Source: Toxonevra muliebris
Lineage: Eukaryota > Arthropoda > Insecta > Diptera > Pallopteridae
NCBI GenBank assembly: GCA_963691655.1
Contig: OY829326.1
Span: 116,533,388 to 116,597,387 of the forward strand
Reading direction: 5' to 3'
DNA: 64,000 nt
Under the pieces are notes generated by a model. The model saw only the letters and a list, made by a program, of their open reading frames with translations, made no database searches and had not been told where the DNA came from. Numbering within the stretch: the stretch's first letter is position 1; each line of letters opens with the position of its first letter. A program made the position numbers and the translations under genes. Positions 22,116-31,992 of the stretch are shown piece by piece.

Positions 22116-23678
22116 ACACTAACTGAATGTTAATTTTTTCAACACGCCAGATATACAAAGTTTACAAACTCCAACCCCCTCGCAGCTCTTTCTCAATACA
22201 GCATGGAAAATATCAACCTAATAATAACTTTTCTAAAACACTTCAAAATCTGCCATCTATTCTAATTTTATTGATTCGATACCTAACCAACAGCTGCAAC
22301 AATAAGAACTACAAAAAGGAACTATAAACATCATAACTATAACCACAGAATCTATCGGGACAACTGAAAACCATTGTTGCTATTGCTGCCGTTCTCTGTT
22401 AGCTTCTGATTTTAATTATAAGTTTACATTTTGTAAATAAAGAAATAACTTATATTCCAAAATATATTGCTCAATTCATAAGCTGTCTTACTTTTATGAT
22501 GTAATAAAATTTCGTAAGAAAAGTTGCAGATTTTATGAAAATGAGCGAATGAACGTAAAAATTTATAGAATGTACAGTTACAAAACATTAAATTAATTTG
22601 GTTAAATGTATTTTGGCTGCGCGGTCTAAATACATTTTTCGATCGTCCTTTAATTCATATGGTCAAATGAATTTTGATAACTGTACAAAATAAAACGCGG
22701 CCTAATTTACGCGGTCTAAATACCATCCAGAGTGTTTTTATTACTGACACTACATCACGCATTAGAATCAATACAATTTCCACTCTTTGGGAAAATACTA
22801 CATATCGCTACCTCTATTCTTCAACCACGTATCTCGAAAAGTACCATTTCTCAGAAAACGGAAAACCTTCTAGATTTCGGGACAGAATTAGGTCGTCATG
22901 GAACCGGATATCGAGAGCAATGTGTAACCAATGTTGCACAGTCCCATCCCTCAAAAATTGCATCCTCATTTTTTACTGGTTACTCTCTACGAATGAAAAA
23001 AAAATAGTTTAAGTTTATATACGAATATAACATGTACCGAAATAAGTAGCTAACATCACTTGGTTCAAACATTTCCAGCATAATCAAATCATTTATTGCA
23101 GTATCGTCAATAAATTGAAGTCATGCTGATTTCTCATTTCTTGTCATCATTTTTGATTTTTTATATTAACCTCTTTGTTTAACAGCTGTTGTTGTTATCA
23201 ATGCATGGTTGAAAAACAAAAAACAAAAAATACTTAAAAATAAACCCTAATACCAAATACTAAAATGGAGCCCTGATCAAACTGTCAAATAGTTGATTTA
23301 CGAACTGATTTACACGTTTATCGAAATATGCGTTTCCGACAATAACCATGTAAACTTACAAATTTAACACGGTTTACGAGTTTACACGTTCAAGGGAATA
23401 CCCTTATTTAATTTTTGTATTTGCTTTATACTGCTTTCGCTGAGTAACACAACATCATATACAAAATTAATTAATTCAAATAAATTTATAAATTTTATAT
23501 TCACAAGCTGTGTGCGCTTCTCAAAATCAGGATAAGAATAAAGCAACGAGAAAAAAACTAAAGAGATAAAGTAGAACTGTTAAAAAAGTATTGCAGCAAC
23601 ATCAGCGACCGTGAAATTTTGTCTACCCCGCAATTGATTGCACGAAGAATTGCAGCGTGGAACAGGGGTCTAATTTTC
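22116..23678. other. Spacer downstream of Spinster-like gene 1
   Basis: Holds an AATAAA near 22437 as a plausible poly(A) signal for the transporter. Two overlapping + frames at 22674-23012 have no recognisable product and no codon bias. The stretch near 22610-22730 repeats 'gcggtctaaatac' twice. Otherwise AT-rich. Confidence 0.35.
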
Positions 23679-23681
23679 TTA

Positions 23682-24387
23682 GGGCGATGTTACACGATCA
23701 ATGTTTTGCTGTCAAACAATGAAATTGTTGTTGCTTTGAAAAATGAACACTGAGCAAAAGAGAGGATGAACACATTTCACATCAAATTTTTTTACTGACG
23801 AAAAAAACCTGCATCGCTTCAAATAAAATGGGGCTGCTGAAGATACACTGTTGCATTTTATTGGAAATACTAATATTTTATGAAAAATACTAGACTTTTT
23901 ACCAACTTTTAAAAATTCTTTTTTTTTTCTTTGCCACCCTTTGCGTTGTTGGCTTTTGTTTGCTTGTGAAAATGAATACTGTTTAAAAAATTTCTTGATA
24001 ATTTTTATAAAAACATGGTAATTCAATGGCCATGTAACAAAGTGGCGGAGCTTATTTTAATAGTTCGCAAATTTTAAAGATTATTTTTCTGTATTTTCAT
24101 ACATAAATGGAATGTTTTTTGTATAATTTGTTGCTATTTCCACCAATATTATCTTATATTGTCATTATAATTATTTTCCATCCAATTCCATTCCAATTGT
24201 TGAATTTTCATTCATTCCAAAATACAATTAAATACTTTTTAGTTGGAAAAACATAGTTGCAAATAAAAGTATTAAAAAAAACATTCAGCAAAAAACTGAT
24301 AGTGTAACAGGGCATCAAACAAAACGATGAAAAGAGAGTAAAAACAGAAAACATTGACAGCAAAACATTGACCGTGTAACATCAGCC
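23682..24387 (-). mobile_element. Harbinger-like MITE, family 1 copy D (706 bp), complete
   Basis: The best-preserved copy, inverted relative to A. TIRs GGGCGATGTTACACGATCAA and GGCTGATGTTACACGGTCAA (complement of right end); perfect TTA TSD at 23679-23681 and 24388-24390. It is filled with AT-rich sequence and has no transposase frame; the minus-strand open frame inside (23712-24026) has no family character. Confidence 0.9.
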
Positions 24388-24390
24388 TTA

Positions 24391-24722
24391 GCGACCGACA
24401 ATCGCTATTGATTTTATCGCTTGCACTAACGATGTACTGAACACCAGGAAATTGTTGTTGCACCGAACACAAAGAGAGAGTCTACTCACTCTCACACCGA
24501 ACGCGATATGTTCGGTGTATTGTACACCGAGCACTCCGAGTATTCAGGGTGGCAATGAGCTATTTTACAAAACAGTATCATTACATACAAAACTGTATTA
24601 AACAAACGAGTATATTCTGACAAAAAGCAACTCTGCATCGAGCTGAATGTAATCACCTCGACCGAGCACGGGAGAAGATGTTTTGTGTTCGTCGAACATC
24701 GAGCACCAATATAACCAGGCGC
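24391..24722. other. Spacer between two Harbinger-like elements
   Basis: About 330 bp, less AT-rich than its surroundings, with repeated 'ccgaac', 'gttcg' and 'gagcac' words (such as caccgaacgcgatatgttcg). It resembles the degenerate 'gtgctc' repeats near 39290-39500 but is not a clear copy. No gene. Confidence 0.4.
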
Positions 24723-24725
24723 TTA

Positions 24726-25308
24726 GGGCGATGTTATGCAGACGATCAAATGATCGCCGGTCACGTCACTTTTTACGCTTTCTTTTTGATTTTTCAACTC
24801 TACCCAAAGTATGTTATGCAGGCAGTCATTCGATCGCCGATCAATAGTACATTTTTGTATTGTTTTAGTACTTTTTTGCTACTATTTTATTTAAACTTCG
24901 TAGTAGTTTTTCTGTTTTTGTGCAAAATTTGTGAAGTAAATTGATAAATTTCTCTATAACAAATAAATAAAATTAATTAAAAATTAGCTTTTGTTAACTT
25001 TTTGCAAAATGTTATGGGTAAATGGGTATGCAAAGAATGACGAGTGTTGCTATTAAGCAGTTTGTTTTCCTTTTTGCATAAATGTTCACCAAAAGTGTAC
25101 TATTTTGCTTCTAAAAGACAATTAATCTGAATAATTTCTCAAAGGTATAACTGGTTTGATCCCATGATTCGGTATCGAGAGCCAAATCATTTGGTGATCG
25201 TGCCGATCAAATTTTACTCTCTTGCTGTCTCTCAATTTTTCACTTTATATTGAAGCAACAACAACTCGTGCCCATGATTTGATCGTGATCGTCTGCATTA
25301 CAATGCAC
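24726..25308. mobile_element. Harbinger-like MITE, family 2 (583 bp)
   Basis: TIRs GGGCGATGTTATGCAGACGA and GTGCATTGTAATGCAGACGA (complement of right end), with perfect TTA TSD at 24723-24725 and 25309-25311. The first bases resemble family 1, but the interior differs. A subterminal copy of 'gttatgcag' lies near 24812. An internal fragment is at 18430-18590. Confidence 0.85.
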
Positions 25309-25551
25309 TTAGCGACAGTTTTCGCTAAAAATACTTAGCTACAATTATCGCAAAAAAAAATTTTAAAAAGTTGTAACGTTGGCAAATGGCATATCGCTGC
25401 CTTAATTTGCAAAAGTCCTAACATCAAATTTTTCAATATTGAGTTTTTGATGGATTTTGATAGTGTGTCCACTTTTATCTTGTAACCACATCTGAACTGG
25501 TTATGCATTGTAAATCCAGGCTTAATTGTGTTGGAAAACACAACTGCCTGT

Positions 25552-25795
25552 TGTTGATATGGAAATTAATTTGCTGACCTTCTGGTCAGAAAGGGTTCGG
25601 AAACTGGTTTCCTGGGCCCAGAACCTGTACTCTCTTTGTCGTCTACAGCCATCAAGATCACCATTAATGAGTGGGTCGATTTGACCCACAATCGTAAGCG
25701 GGATTAAGACAGACAAAGACCATGTTACATGTTATCTCGAAGCGTCTAACAGACTTTCTGTTATCACTAAACAGAGGGACTATACACAGGTCAGC
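25552..25795 (+). mobile_element. Decayed non-LTR RNase H remnant, + strand
   Basis: The + frame from about 25575 reads ADLLVRKGSETGFLGPEP, then a segment ending NEWVDLTHNRKRD before a stop. This is the region between RNase H and the C-terminal tail in jockey/R1/I-type elements (the 'A-D-x-L-A-R-x-G-S … G-P-E-P' block). It runs into the opposite-strand remnant at 25796. Frameshifts and stops make it non-functional. Confidence 0.6.
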
Positions 25796-26900
25796 TTTCT
25801 TGGGCCAAACATTTGAATATGATTGGCCTGGGAGCTTACATTCTCGTTGAAGGTGGGATTGACTAAACCAAAGTATTCAGTCTCAAAGACTATTGTACTA
25901 TACCCAAGATAGAGCCAGTAGAAGAGAGTAGAAAGACAGGAAAGATATTTATGTGAAGAGATAAATGGGAAGAAGAAAAAGCTAGGGTCTCTCAACCTCG
26001 AACTTCTTTGTTTCACTGATGAATCTTAGAAGCTCAGGAAGAGGGAGAGTATAGGCATTATTCATACTCAAGACATCACTACCCAACAGCCTTATTCTGA
26101 TTCTCGCGAACGCCGGATAGCTACAAAGTTAATGCTCCGTGGTATCGTCGTCCTCAAGACACAATTGGCAAGTTGGATCGGTGATGACGCCTTTGTTAGT
26201 CATATGCTGTGCCCTGTGATGACACCCACCAGTAATCTCAGGTCCTTTCTTCTCAGTCTCACGAAGCACTTTGCGGTTCTGCAGGAGTCAAGCTCGGACC
26301 ACCTTTCTCTATGGATAGAACCCACGAAATCGTAGATCCAACGCATGATCTCCCTAGAACTCACGCCAAAACAAGGTTTCGGACCCCATTGTGTAATTGC
26401 AGAACCTTCATTAGCTAGTTTATTTCCTGTAATATCACAGTGTCCTGGAACCCATATAAGACACAACTTGTTGTGTTTTGCAGCACTAGTTAGTTTTGCC
26501 TTACACTCGCTGACCAATCTTGAGGTGCTGTTAGGGTTAGAAAGGGCCTTCAGTGCAGCTTGCCTATCACTTCAGATGCCATCTCCTCTCAATTATCCAA
26601 CCCCTCACGTCCAGGATAGCGAAAACCTCCGTTAAGAAGATTGTCGCCATATGTCCAGTGGAAAAAGAGTACTTGGTCTCATCGTCCATAGAGAGGATAC
26701 TGTGGATTTCACCAAAGTTCGTCTCCACCATACTACAGTTGCAAGGAGTACGTCATTAACTTCTGGGCACACCATCTCATTCAACCAAGATTCGCTCTAA
26801 TGTATTAGGCCAATTGCTTCCACAATTGACTCTGTTGTCCGGAGTTTAAGAACGATGTGAACTCTTTCTTTGACCATCTCACCGAATCGTGAACACCTAT
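25796..26900 (-). mobile_element. Decayed non-LTR retrotransposon 3' half, minus strand
   Basis: The minus frame 26200-26517 encodes an RNase H segment (LCLIWVPGHCDITGNKLANE) and the LRRKDLRLLVGVITGH motif identical to the element at 1-430. Upstream, in another frame near 26600-26640, FLTEVFAILDVRG matches the RNase H 'AEVFAI' block. The 3' UTR from about 26000 down to 25796 matches 274-430. Multiple frameshifts and stops; no full RT seen. Confidence 0.75.
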
Positions 26901-26951
26901 GATCTTAAACAGCGCAGGAACAGCTAAGATTTATTAATCTGGTAGATTTAA

Positions 26952-27208
26952 AGAATCGTCGTAGCCTAGAGGTTAGTGTGTTGGACTGCTACGCAGAGGT
27001 GCCCGGGTTCATATCTCGGCACGCTCAAAAATCAAAAATAGAAAAATAAAAATTTCTACATGGCACCCCACCTCTTGGCTGGCAATGGCAAACCTCCAAG
27101 AGTAAAAAAAGCCTATGAAAAGCTTTTCACTTCGCTGTTCGAATGGATGCGAAAAGCTCGGCCTAGGCCCTCCAGGGGCTGTTGTGGGATAATAATAGTA
27201 GTAGTGGA
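26952..27208 (+). repeat. tRNA-derived SINE, family A copy 1
   Basis: tRNA-like head: box A TAGCCTAGAGG (about 26962-26972), 'actgctacgcagaggtgccc', box B-like GGTTCATATCT near 27006. Then a body with 'cttggctggcaatggcaaac' and a tail of TAG/TAA triplets ending near 27208. A second copy is at 43611-43770. It lacks a proper cloverleaf, so it is not a tRNA gene. Confidence 0.7.
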
Positions 27209-27575
27209 ATTAAAGAATAGCAAAAGGGAACACGGGATATAGTACGATGAACGTAAAACGTGTCTGAGTTCCAAAAAAAACAAGTGGAACTACTCATGTA
27301 AACACCATAAATGATAAGTGCAATAATTAAATTTAGATCGGAGGTTCCCAAGCTCATACGGTAATTTCTTTTGCAAACGTTTTTTGTTGTTGTAATTTTC
27401 GTATTACCCAAACTTTACCATGGTCGGACAGTATATTATATTATATAGTATAGTATATTATAACTTGAGGTCATGAGAGAAACTAAGCTAGTATCAATAA
27501 AGCTATTCATTTAAATAAGTTATAGCACTTTGTCGAAAATATTTTTTTTTTTCTAACATTTGAAATTGTTGACAT

Positions 27576-27583
27576 CATAAAAG
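27576..27583 (+). promoter_or_regulatory. TATA-like box of Spinster-like gene 2
   Basis: CATAAAAG lies in the block TGACATCATAAAAGTCAA, 42 bp before the ATG at 27618. It corresponds to TATAAAAG in the same block upstream of gene 1. A likely initiator (cactga) lies at about 27598. Confidence 0.6.
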
Positions 27584-27617
27584 TCAATTAGCTACTGCAC
27601 TGAGAAATATTTGTGAT

Positions 27618-29012
27618 ATGTTGGAGGAAAACAAGTTGTCTAATCGTGAAAAGTTCACTTTGGCCGTACTCTGCTTCATATACGCCCTAAATTATTGTGA
27701 TCAAGGTTTAGCCGCGTCTCTTTTCCATCATGTTCAGAAATATTTTTCGATAACCGAAGATGACACTAAATATTATTGTGTAGCGCAGTATACCGCAGCT
27801 TCGTTCATCGCACCTGCTTATGGATATTTAGGCGATCGTTATTCGAGGCGTCGTTTGCTCATGATATCTCTTGGAATTGGGTCAATTTCACATTTAATTT
27901 CATCATTTGCAATCAACTATCCTATGCTTGTTGTATTCAGATTGTTCGTGGGAATTGGTGTATCTGGATTAAGAGTTATTGGACCAGTAGTAATTGCGAG
28001 CATCGTTTCTTATGAGACACGTGTTGTGATATTGTCAATATTCTATATATGTCTTATGTTGGGTCGTGGTTTTGGAGTCATAGTGGGATCACTTATTGCA
28101 GATATTATTGGATGTTGGTGGACATTACGTGTTACTACAGTGTTTAGTTTTATCAGCATTGTGTTACTCTACTTTGGAGTATATCCAAAGAGTGGAGCGA
28201 AGCAGGCTGCGTTAGCGGGAAAAGAAGCGATAAAGGCTACGCCATATGGACAAGATTTGCACCATTTGTTAACAAATATATCGTTTTTAATTATATTAAT
28301 TGCTAACATCTCCGTGAACTTTGTCAGTGGAACACTATGGTGGTGTGGTGGCGACTACTTGTTTATGGGTTTGAGAATCGTATTTGAAAAAGCGCCAGGA
28401 ACTATAACTCAGGTTCAGGCTGACATAGATTTTGAAAGTATACTAACAGTCACAGCAATAACGGGTGTTATGGTCGGCACAACTTTAACGTACTACCAAA
28501 GACGAATATATCCTGCGGCAGATACAGTTATATGTGGGATATGCCTTATTGTGTCCTGGCCCTTTCTAACGGTTGCATTGTATACGTGTGGGACTAATAA
28601 ATACGGAGCATATTTCTTTTTTTTCGTGGGCGAAACTTTTCTCTATGCGAATATTGCCTTATTGATAGATATGGTATTATACGTTTTAACACCCATGCGG
28701 CATGGTACTGGTCTAGGAGTATTAGTTTTTACAGGATTCGTATTTGGCGAAATGATAAGCCCATTTATTTTGCAATATTTAACACATTATTATGAATCAT
28801 TGGCTAAGACGCCAAATAACTGGATACATTTTCAAGCCCAACAGGAAAGCAGCGGGAACGTCACTACCTCCGGCATAGTGGAATTCAGAGCGTTACAAAT
28901 GAGCTTGTTCACGTTTTTGCTTTTTCAATTATTCGCAGCTGTGTGTTTCTTAGTAAATAAGAAGTTTATTGTAAAATATCATCAAAAGGCCGAAGAGACT
29001 ATGTATGGATAA
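27618..29012 (+). CDS. Spinster-like MFS transporter 2, 464 aa, intronless
   Basis: Tandem paralogue of the 20667 gene with the same order of blocks: short N-tail LSNREKFTLAVLC, GYLGDRYSRR (69-78), VGIGVSGL (111-118), CWWTLR, YPKSGAKQAAL, then QRRIYPAADTVICG and PNNW near the C-terminal third. About 12 membrane segments. Two family positions are altered: the TM1 Asp-Arg pair is D28-Q29, and the TM4 glutamate is V115. No intron. The ORF is intact over 464 codons, so it is under constraint or very recent. A poly(A)-like AATAAA follows at about 29032. Subfunctionalised or neofunctionalised lysolipid or sugar carrier is an inference; substrate unknown. Confidence 0.87.
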   Translation: MLEENKLSNREKFTLAVLCFIYALNYCDQGLAASLFHHVQKYFSITEDDTKYYCVAQYTAASFIAPAYGYLGDRYSRRRLLMISLGIGSISHLISSFAINYPMLVVFRLFVGIGVSGLRVIGPVVIASIVSYETRVVILSIFYICLMLGRGFGVIVGSLIADIIGCWWTLRVTTVFSFISIVLLYFGVYPKSGAKQAALAGKEAIKATPYGQDLHHLLTNISFLIILIANISVNFVSGTLWWCGGDYLFMGLRIVFEKAPGTITQVQADIDFESILTVTAITGVMVGTTLTYYQRRIYPAADTVICGICLIVSWPFLTVALYTCGTNKYGAYFFFFVGETFLYANIALLIDMVLYVLTPMRHGTGLGVLVFTGFVFGEMISPFILQYLTHYYESLAKTPNNWIHFQAQQESSGNVTTSGIVEFRALQMSLFTFLLFQLFAAVCFLVNKKFIVKYHQKAEETMYG

Positions 29013-29431
29013 TAGTTGTAGAAATTGTTTGAATAAAATTATCTTAAATGTATATTTTGTTCTTATTGTATAATATACATATTTATTTTTGTATCAATAG
29101 TGTCAAAAATAACCCAGTTGACCAAACGGCAATAGTGCTTGAAGTAAATTTATATACAACATAACATTAAAGTCTCTGCAAAATACAGTTAGAATATTCT
29201 TGAACGGTTAATAAATTCGGGCTCATACGGGTTAAGCGTACAGGCTTTTTCTCCGTATGTGTCAAAATACAAATTCCTAATCTACACCCCCTAATATCCG
29301 ACCTAATACAGGATTAAATCGTATCTGTGGTCGGGATATCAGGTTTTCAACTGGAGCTTCTGAGCTGTAATCAGCATGGAGCAATAAAGCTGATAAGGAA
29401 TAATCAGGTTTCCAACTCTATCGGTTCTTAG

Positions 29432-29735
29432 TAGACTGGGGGTAGTTAACTAAATAATCAATTAACTAAGAAGTCAGTTGAAATAATTTCAACTATATCT
29501 CAACTATATTAGGGATAGTTGAAATTTTTTAAACTACAACTGAAATAATTGAAATTTAGTTGAGATTTTTTCAACAACAACTAAAATAGTTGAAAAATTG
29601 CAACTATCCCTAAAATAGTTGATATATAGTTGAAATTATATCAACTACAACGAAACTAATTAAAATGTAGTTGAAATTATTTCAACTACAACTAAGTGAT
29701 AGTTGCAAAAAAAGTAGTTAACTACTCCCCAGTCT
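29432..29735. mobile_element. Small TIR element filled with TAGTTGAAAT-like repeats, 9-bp TSD
   Basis: Ends TAGACTGGGGGTAGTTAACT and (complement) AGACTGGGGAGTAGTTAACT. Both flanks carry GGTTCTTAG (29423-29431 and 29736-29744), a 9-bp TSD. The interior is a run of about 15-20-bp units on the theme TAGTTGAAATNATTTCAAC in both orientations, making it internally palindromic. No coding capacity. Confidence 0.85.
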
Positions 29736-30330
29736 GGTTCTTAGGGACCTCGTCCAAACGAAATTTTCTACTTAGATGCGCTATTTATGCTATAGAACGT
29801 ATACATCGTATTCCACGCAATTATGAACATAAGAAATTATTCCCTCCTTCCTAATGGCTACGAATTTCCGTCTGAAATTTAAACAATGCCTTAAATTCAT
29901 GGGGATATCATCTGAATGTTGACGGAGAACAAATGTAATGTAAAACAAAAATCCCTCCTTCTTGAGCTCTTGAGCTCTCATTAGCTAGACCAATGGATTC
30001 TTCTCACCGTTTTTGAATTAGGATTACAAGATATCAAAATTATTGAAATAATTTTCTTTTTTTTAAATTTCAATGGATATTTAACTCGTGTGGAATATGA
30101 AATAAGAACGGTCTAAAGTTACTCTTATTTTACACAAAAAAGGGGGGCACATAACCTTTCCACGCATTATATCGCACTATTACTACCAAAAGGGTACAAC
30201 TCGAATATTAAATACAGCGATAAAAAAGAATAGGTGAGTTTCCGAACACTTTTCCAGTGAAAACTATTAACAATTGGTAACATAGAGCACATGAAACGAC
30301 AATAAGAGGTTCTTTCCATATACGTGTGAG

Positions 30331-30445
30331 CAGTGTGGCCCACTTTTGCTTATAAAAATCCACTAAAATGAAGAATAAAACCCGTATTTTCTTTAAAAAA
30401 GCGCTAAATTTTTTCCTTATAAAAGTGTTAAACACAAATTTTTTT
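30331..30445 (+). repeat. Truncated copy of the hAT-like MITE
   Basis: Begins cagtgtggcccac and follows the left half of 34624-34915 (aaaatgaagaataaaac, then ttcttt…aaaaaa blocks). The right end is missing. Confidence 0.7.
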
Positions 30446-30606
30446 ATATACCTTTTAAAAAGAAAATTAATTAAATACATGTATTTTTAAAGTTTTTAAT
30501 TCACAGCATTTCTAAATTGTACAATTACAAGAAAAACTAAAATAAGATAATGGAAAAAGAGTATTTTATACACTTTGATCACAAAAAAATATACAGAGTA
30601 GTAACA

Positions 30607-30773
30607 CTGCACAATGGAATTGACCAAATAGAAAAGCTCAAGAGTTTTGAAAGTGGATCTTATATAATTCGAACCGATCGAATGCACAATGGAATTGACC
30701 AAATAGAAAAGCTCAAGAGTTTTGAAAGTGGATCGAATTATATAAGATCCACTTTCAAAACTCTTGAGCTTTT
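30607..30773. repeat. Direct repeat plus perfect 41-bp inverted repeat
   Basis: Two direct copies of 'caatggaattgaccaaatag' plus the following 'aaaagctcaagagttttgaa' begin near 30611 and 30686. The 41 bases 30632-30672 are the exact reverse complement of 30733-30773. The second direct copy also pairs with 30743-30773, giving a tighter alternative hairpin. Confidence 0.9.
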
Positions 30774-30811
30774 TTGTCCGTTGTACAGTAGTTTTCACAA
30801 AATGAATTTAT

Positions 30812-31005
30812 AACCCCATACAGATTGTCTTGAAAATATATAATTGTGAATTTTAGTAGGTCTGAAAATATTTGCATGATTTAAAACAAAAAACGTGGGT
30901 CGCATGCAATATGAAATTGATAGATGAATAGTTCACTTAAGTCGCTACATATTTTTTACCTCTATCCATAAGCGCCACACGCTTTTCGTTTTAAATCATG
31001 CAAAT
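30812..31005 (+). repeat. Truncated foldback element copy
   Basis: Matches the middle of the element at 41771-42224: ccccatacagattgtcttga, then 'gatttaaaac', 'gatgaatagttcac' and 'cgttttaaatcatgcaa'. Both outer arms are missing. Confidence 0.75.
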
Positions 31006-31390
31006 AGTAGAAATGGGCGCGTGACAGCACAGCGCACGTGCGTGAAGGTAAATCCAAAAGTTCTCACGCGCATACCAATTTCCTGACAATTTTTCACAAT
31101 TTTTAATAAACATTATCTCAATATTATTAATTTGCAAATGAACCGTTCTTACTGAAAGTGCCTAGTGTCATAAATTCAGAACTTGAGTTCATTGGGCAAA
31201 ACAAACTAGCTTCAACAAAGCTATTTCTCATTTCCTTCACTTTAAAAATGTTAAACTGTTGACAAGAAAGCCAATTAGCCGCTACATTTCCAATGATTCC
31301 AATAAAGACAGAGATATAGCATTTATTTAACGCTTTCGCATTTTAATTAATAAAATAAACTACATTTGAAACAAATGATTATCGTTTAAT

Positions 31391-31558
31391 TTACCAAGAT
31401 GGTGCTTCATCGGTTCCTGCAGGGCGTCCATATAGGGCGCTTTTATCCCGGAACATTGTCATGCGCTCCGTTTCCTTTTTATCAAGGAAGTGTCCAATGG
31501 CAAATCCAAGGAAAGGTAGCACGGCCCATACGTAACGTTTATCCAAACCTAGCACCAT
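31391..31558 (-). CDS. ND-MNLL: Complex I subunit MNLL / NDUFB1, 55 aa
   Basis: Accessory single-pass subunit of the membrane arm of mitochondrial complex I. The minus strand gives 55 residues: MVLGLDKRYVWAVLPFLGFA, then IGHFLDKKETERMTMFRDKS and ALYGRPAGTDEAPSW. The LPFLGFAIGHFLD membrane segment and the ETERMT/FRDKSALYGR tail are diagnostic of the fly subunit. Length is right for the family (about 56-58). There is no intron in the frame. The start lies 25 nt downstream of the stop of another small ORF on the same strand with no promoter room between, so the two are probably read from one mRNA. Confidence 0.92.
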   Translation of the reverse strand: MVLGLDKRYVWAVLPFLGFAIGHFLDKKETERMTMFRDKSALYGRPAGTDEAPSW

Positions 31559-31583
31559 TTTTATGACTACCGTATCAGTTTAT

Positions 31584-31992
31584 TTATTGATGTTTCAACA
31601 ATTCTTGAGCTTTCGCCTTTTCTTTTAATTCACGTTTCCAAGTGCGTGTATGCGTCCAATCGGCGATAATCGAAATTGCTGTGAATGTCGGAAAGAATAC
31701 AACTGCACCGTACTTTCTTGCCAGATGTCCTACAGCACCACTGGCCATTAAAGCTGAAAGAAAATAATTACGTAAGAAAACGATGAACTAAATTATATGT
31801 TTTGTTGACATCTTATTATAAAATTAGATGTTATCACAGTTTACTCGCAGGTTTTTACAGAAAAATTTATTACATTATCTAATATTTTATGTTATTATGT
31901 TTTATTTAACTAATAAACTCACTTTTACAATACTGCTCGTTGCAGAAAAACAATAGGTGTTTGCTAATGTCAAATACGTCGAATGCAAACAT
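31584..31992 (-). CDS. Small 79-aa protein, first ORF of a likely bicistronic mRNA
   Basis: Two exons, 31923-31992 and 31584-31753. The junction AAA|GTGAGT … TTTCAG|CTTTAATG joins in phase 1. The start ATG at 31992 has a good context (caccATG). The product begins MFAFDVFDISKHLLFFC, continues LMASGAVGHLARKYG, has a hydrophobic segment AVVFFPTFTAISIIA, and ends in a basic, helical tail (DWTHTRTWKRELKEKAKA). This looks like a single-pass inner-membrane microprotein, but I do not recognise the family. Its stop is 25 nt before ND-MNLL, suggesting a shared respiratory-chain theme (inference). If the exon-2 ATG (31748) is used instead, the protein is 54 aa. Confidence 0.68.

Noticed and set aside
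22674..23012. 112- and 91-codon overlapping + frames
   Set aside because: Two frames over the same DNA with no family match, and neither shows codon bias like neighbouring genes.
23712..24026. 104-codon minus frame as a gene
   Set aside because: Lies entirely inside the Harbinger-like MITE copy D, is AT-rich and Lys/Phe-biased, and is disrupted in the other copies.
26952..27030. tRNA gene
   Set aside because: Box A and B matches exist, but there is no full cloverleaf, and the head continues into a repeated body found elsewhere; it is a SINE.
29432..29735. CRISPR-like or satellite array
   Set aside because: Units are short, variable and in both orientations without spacers, and the whole is bounded by TIRs and a TSD in a eukaryotic genome.
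30496..30813. Overlapping frames on both strands near the hairpin
   Set aside because: Translations only mirror the direct and inverted repeats (KLKSFESGS repeated, and its complement).
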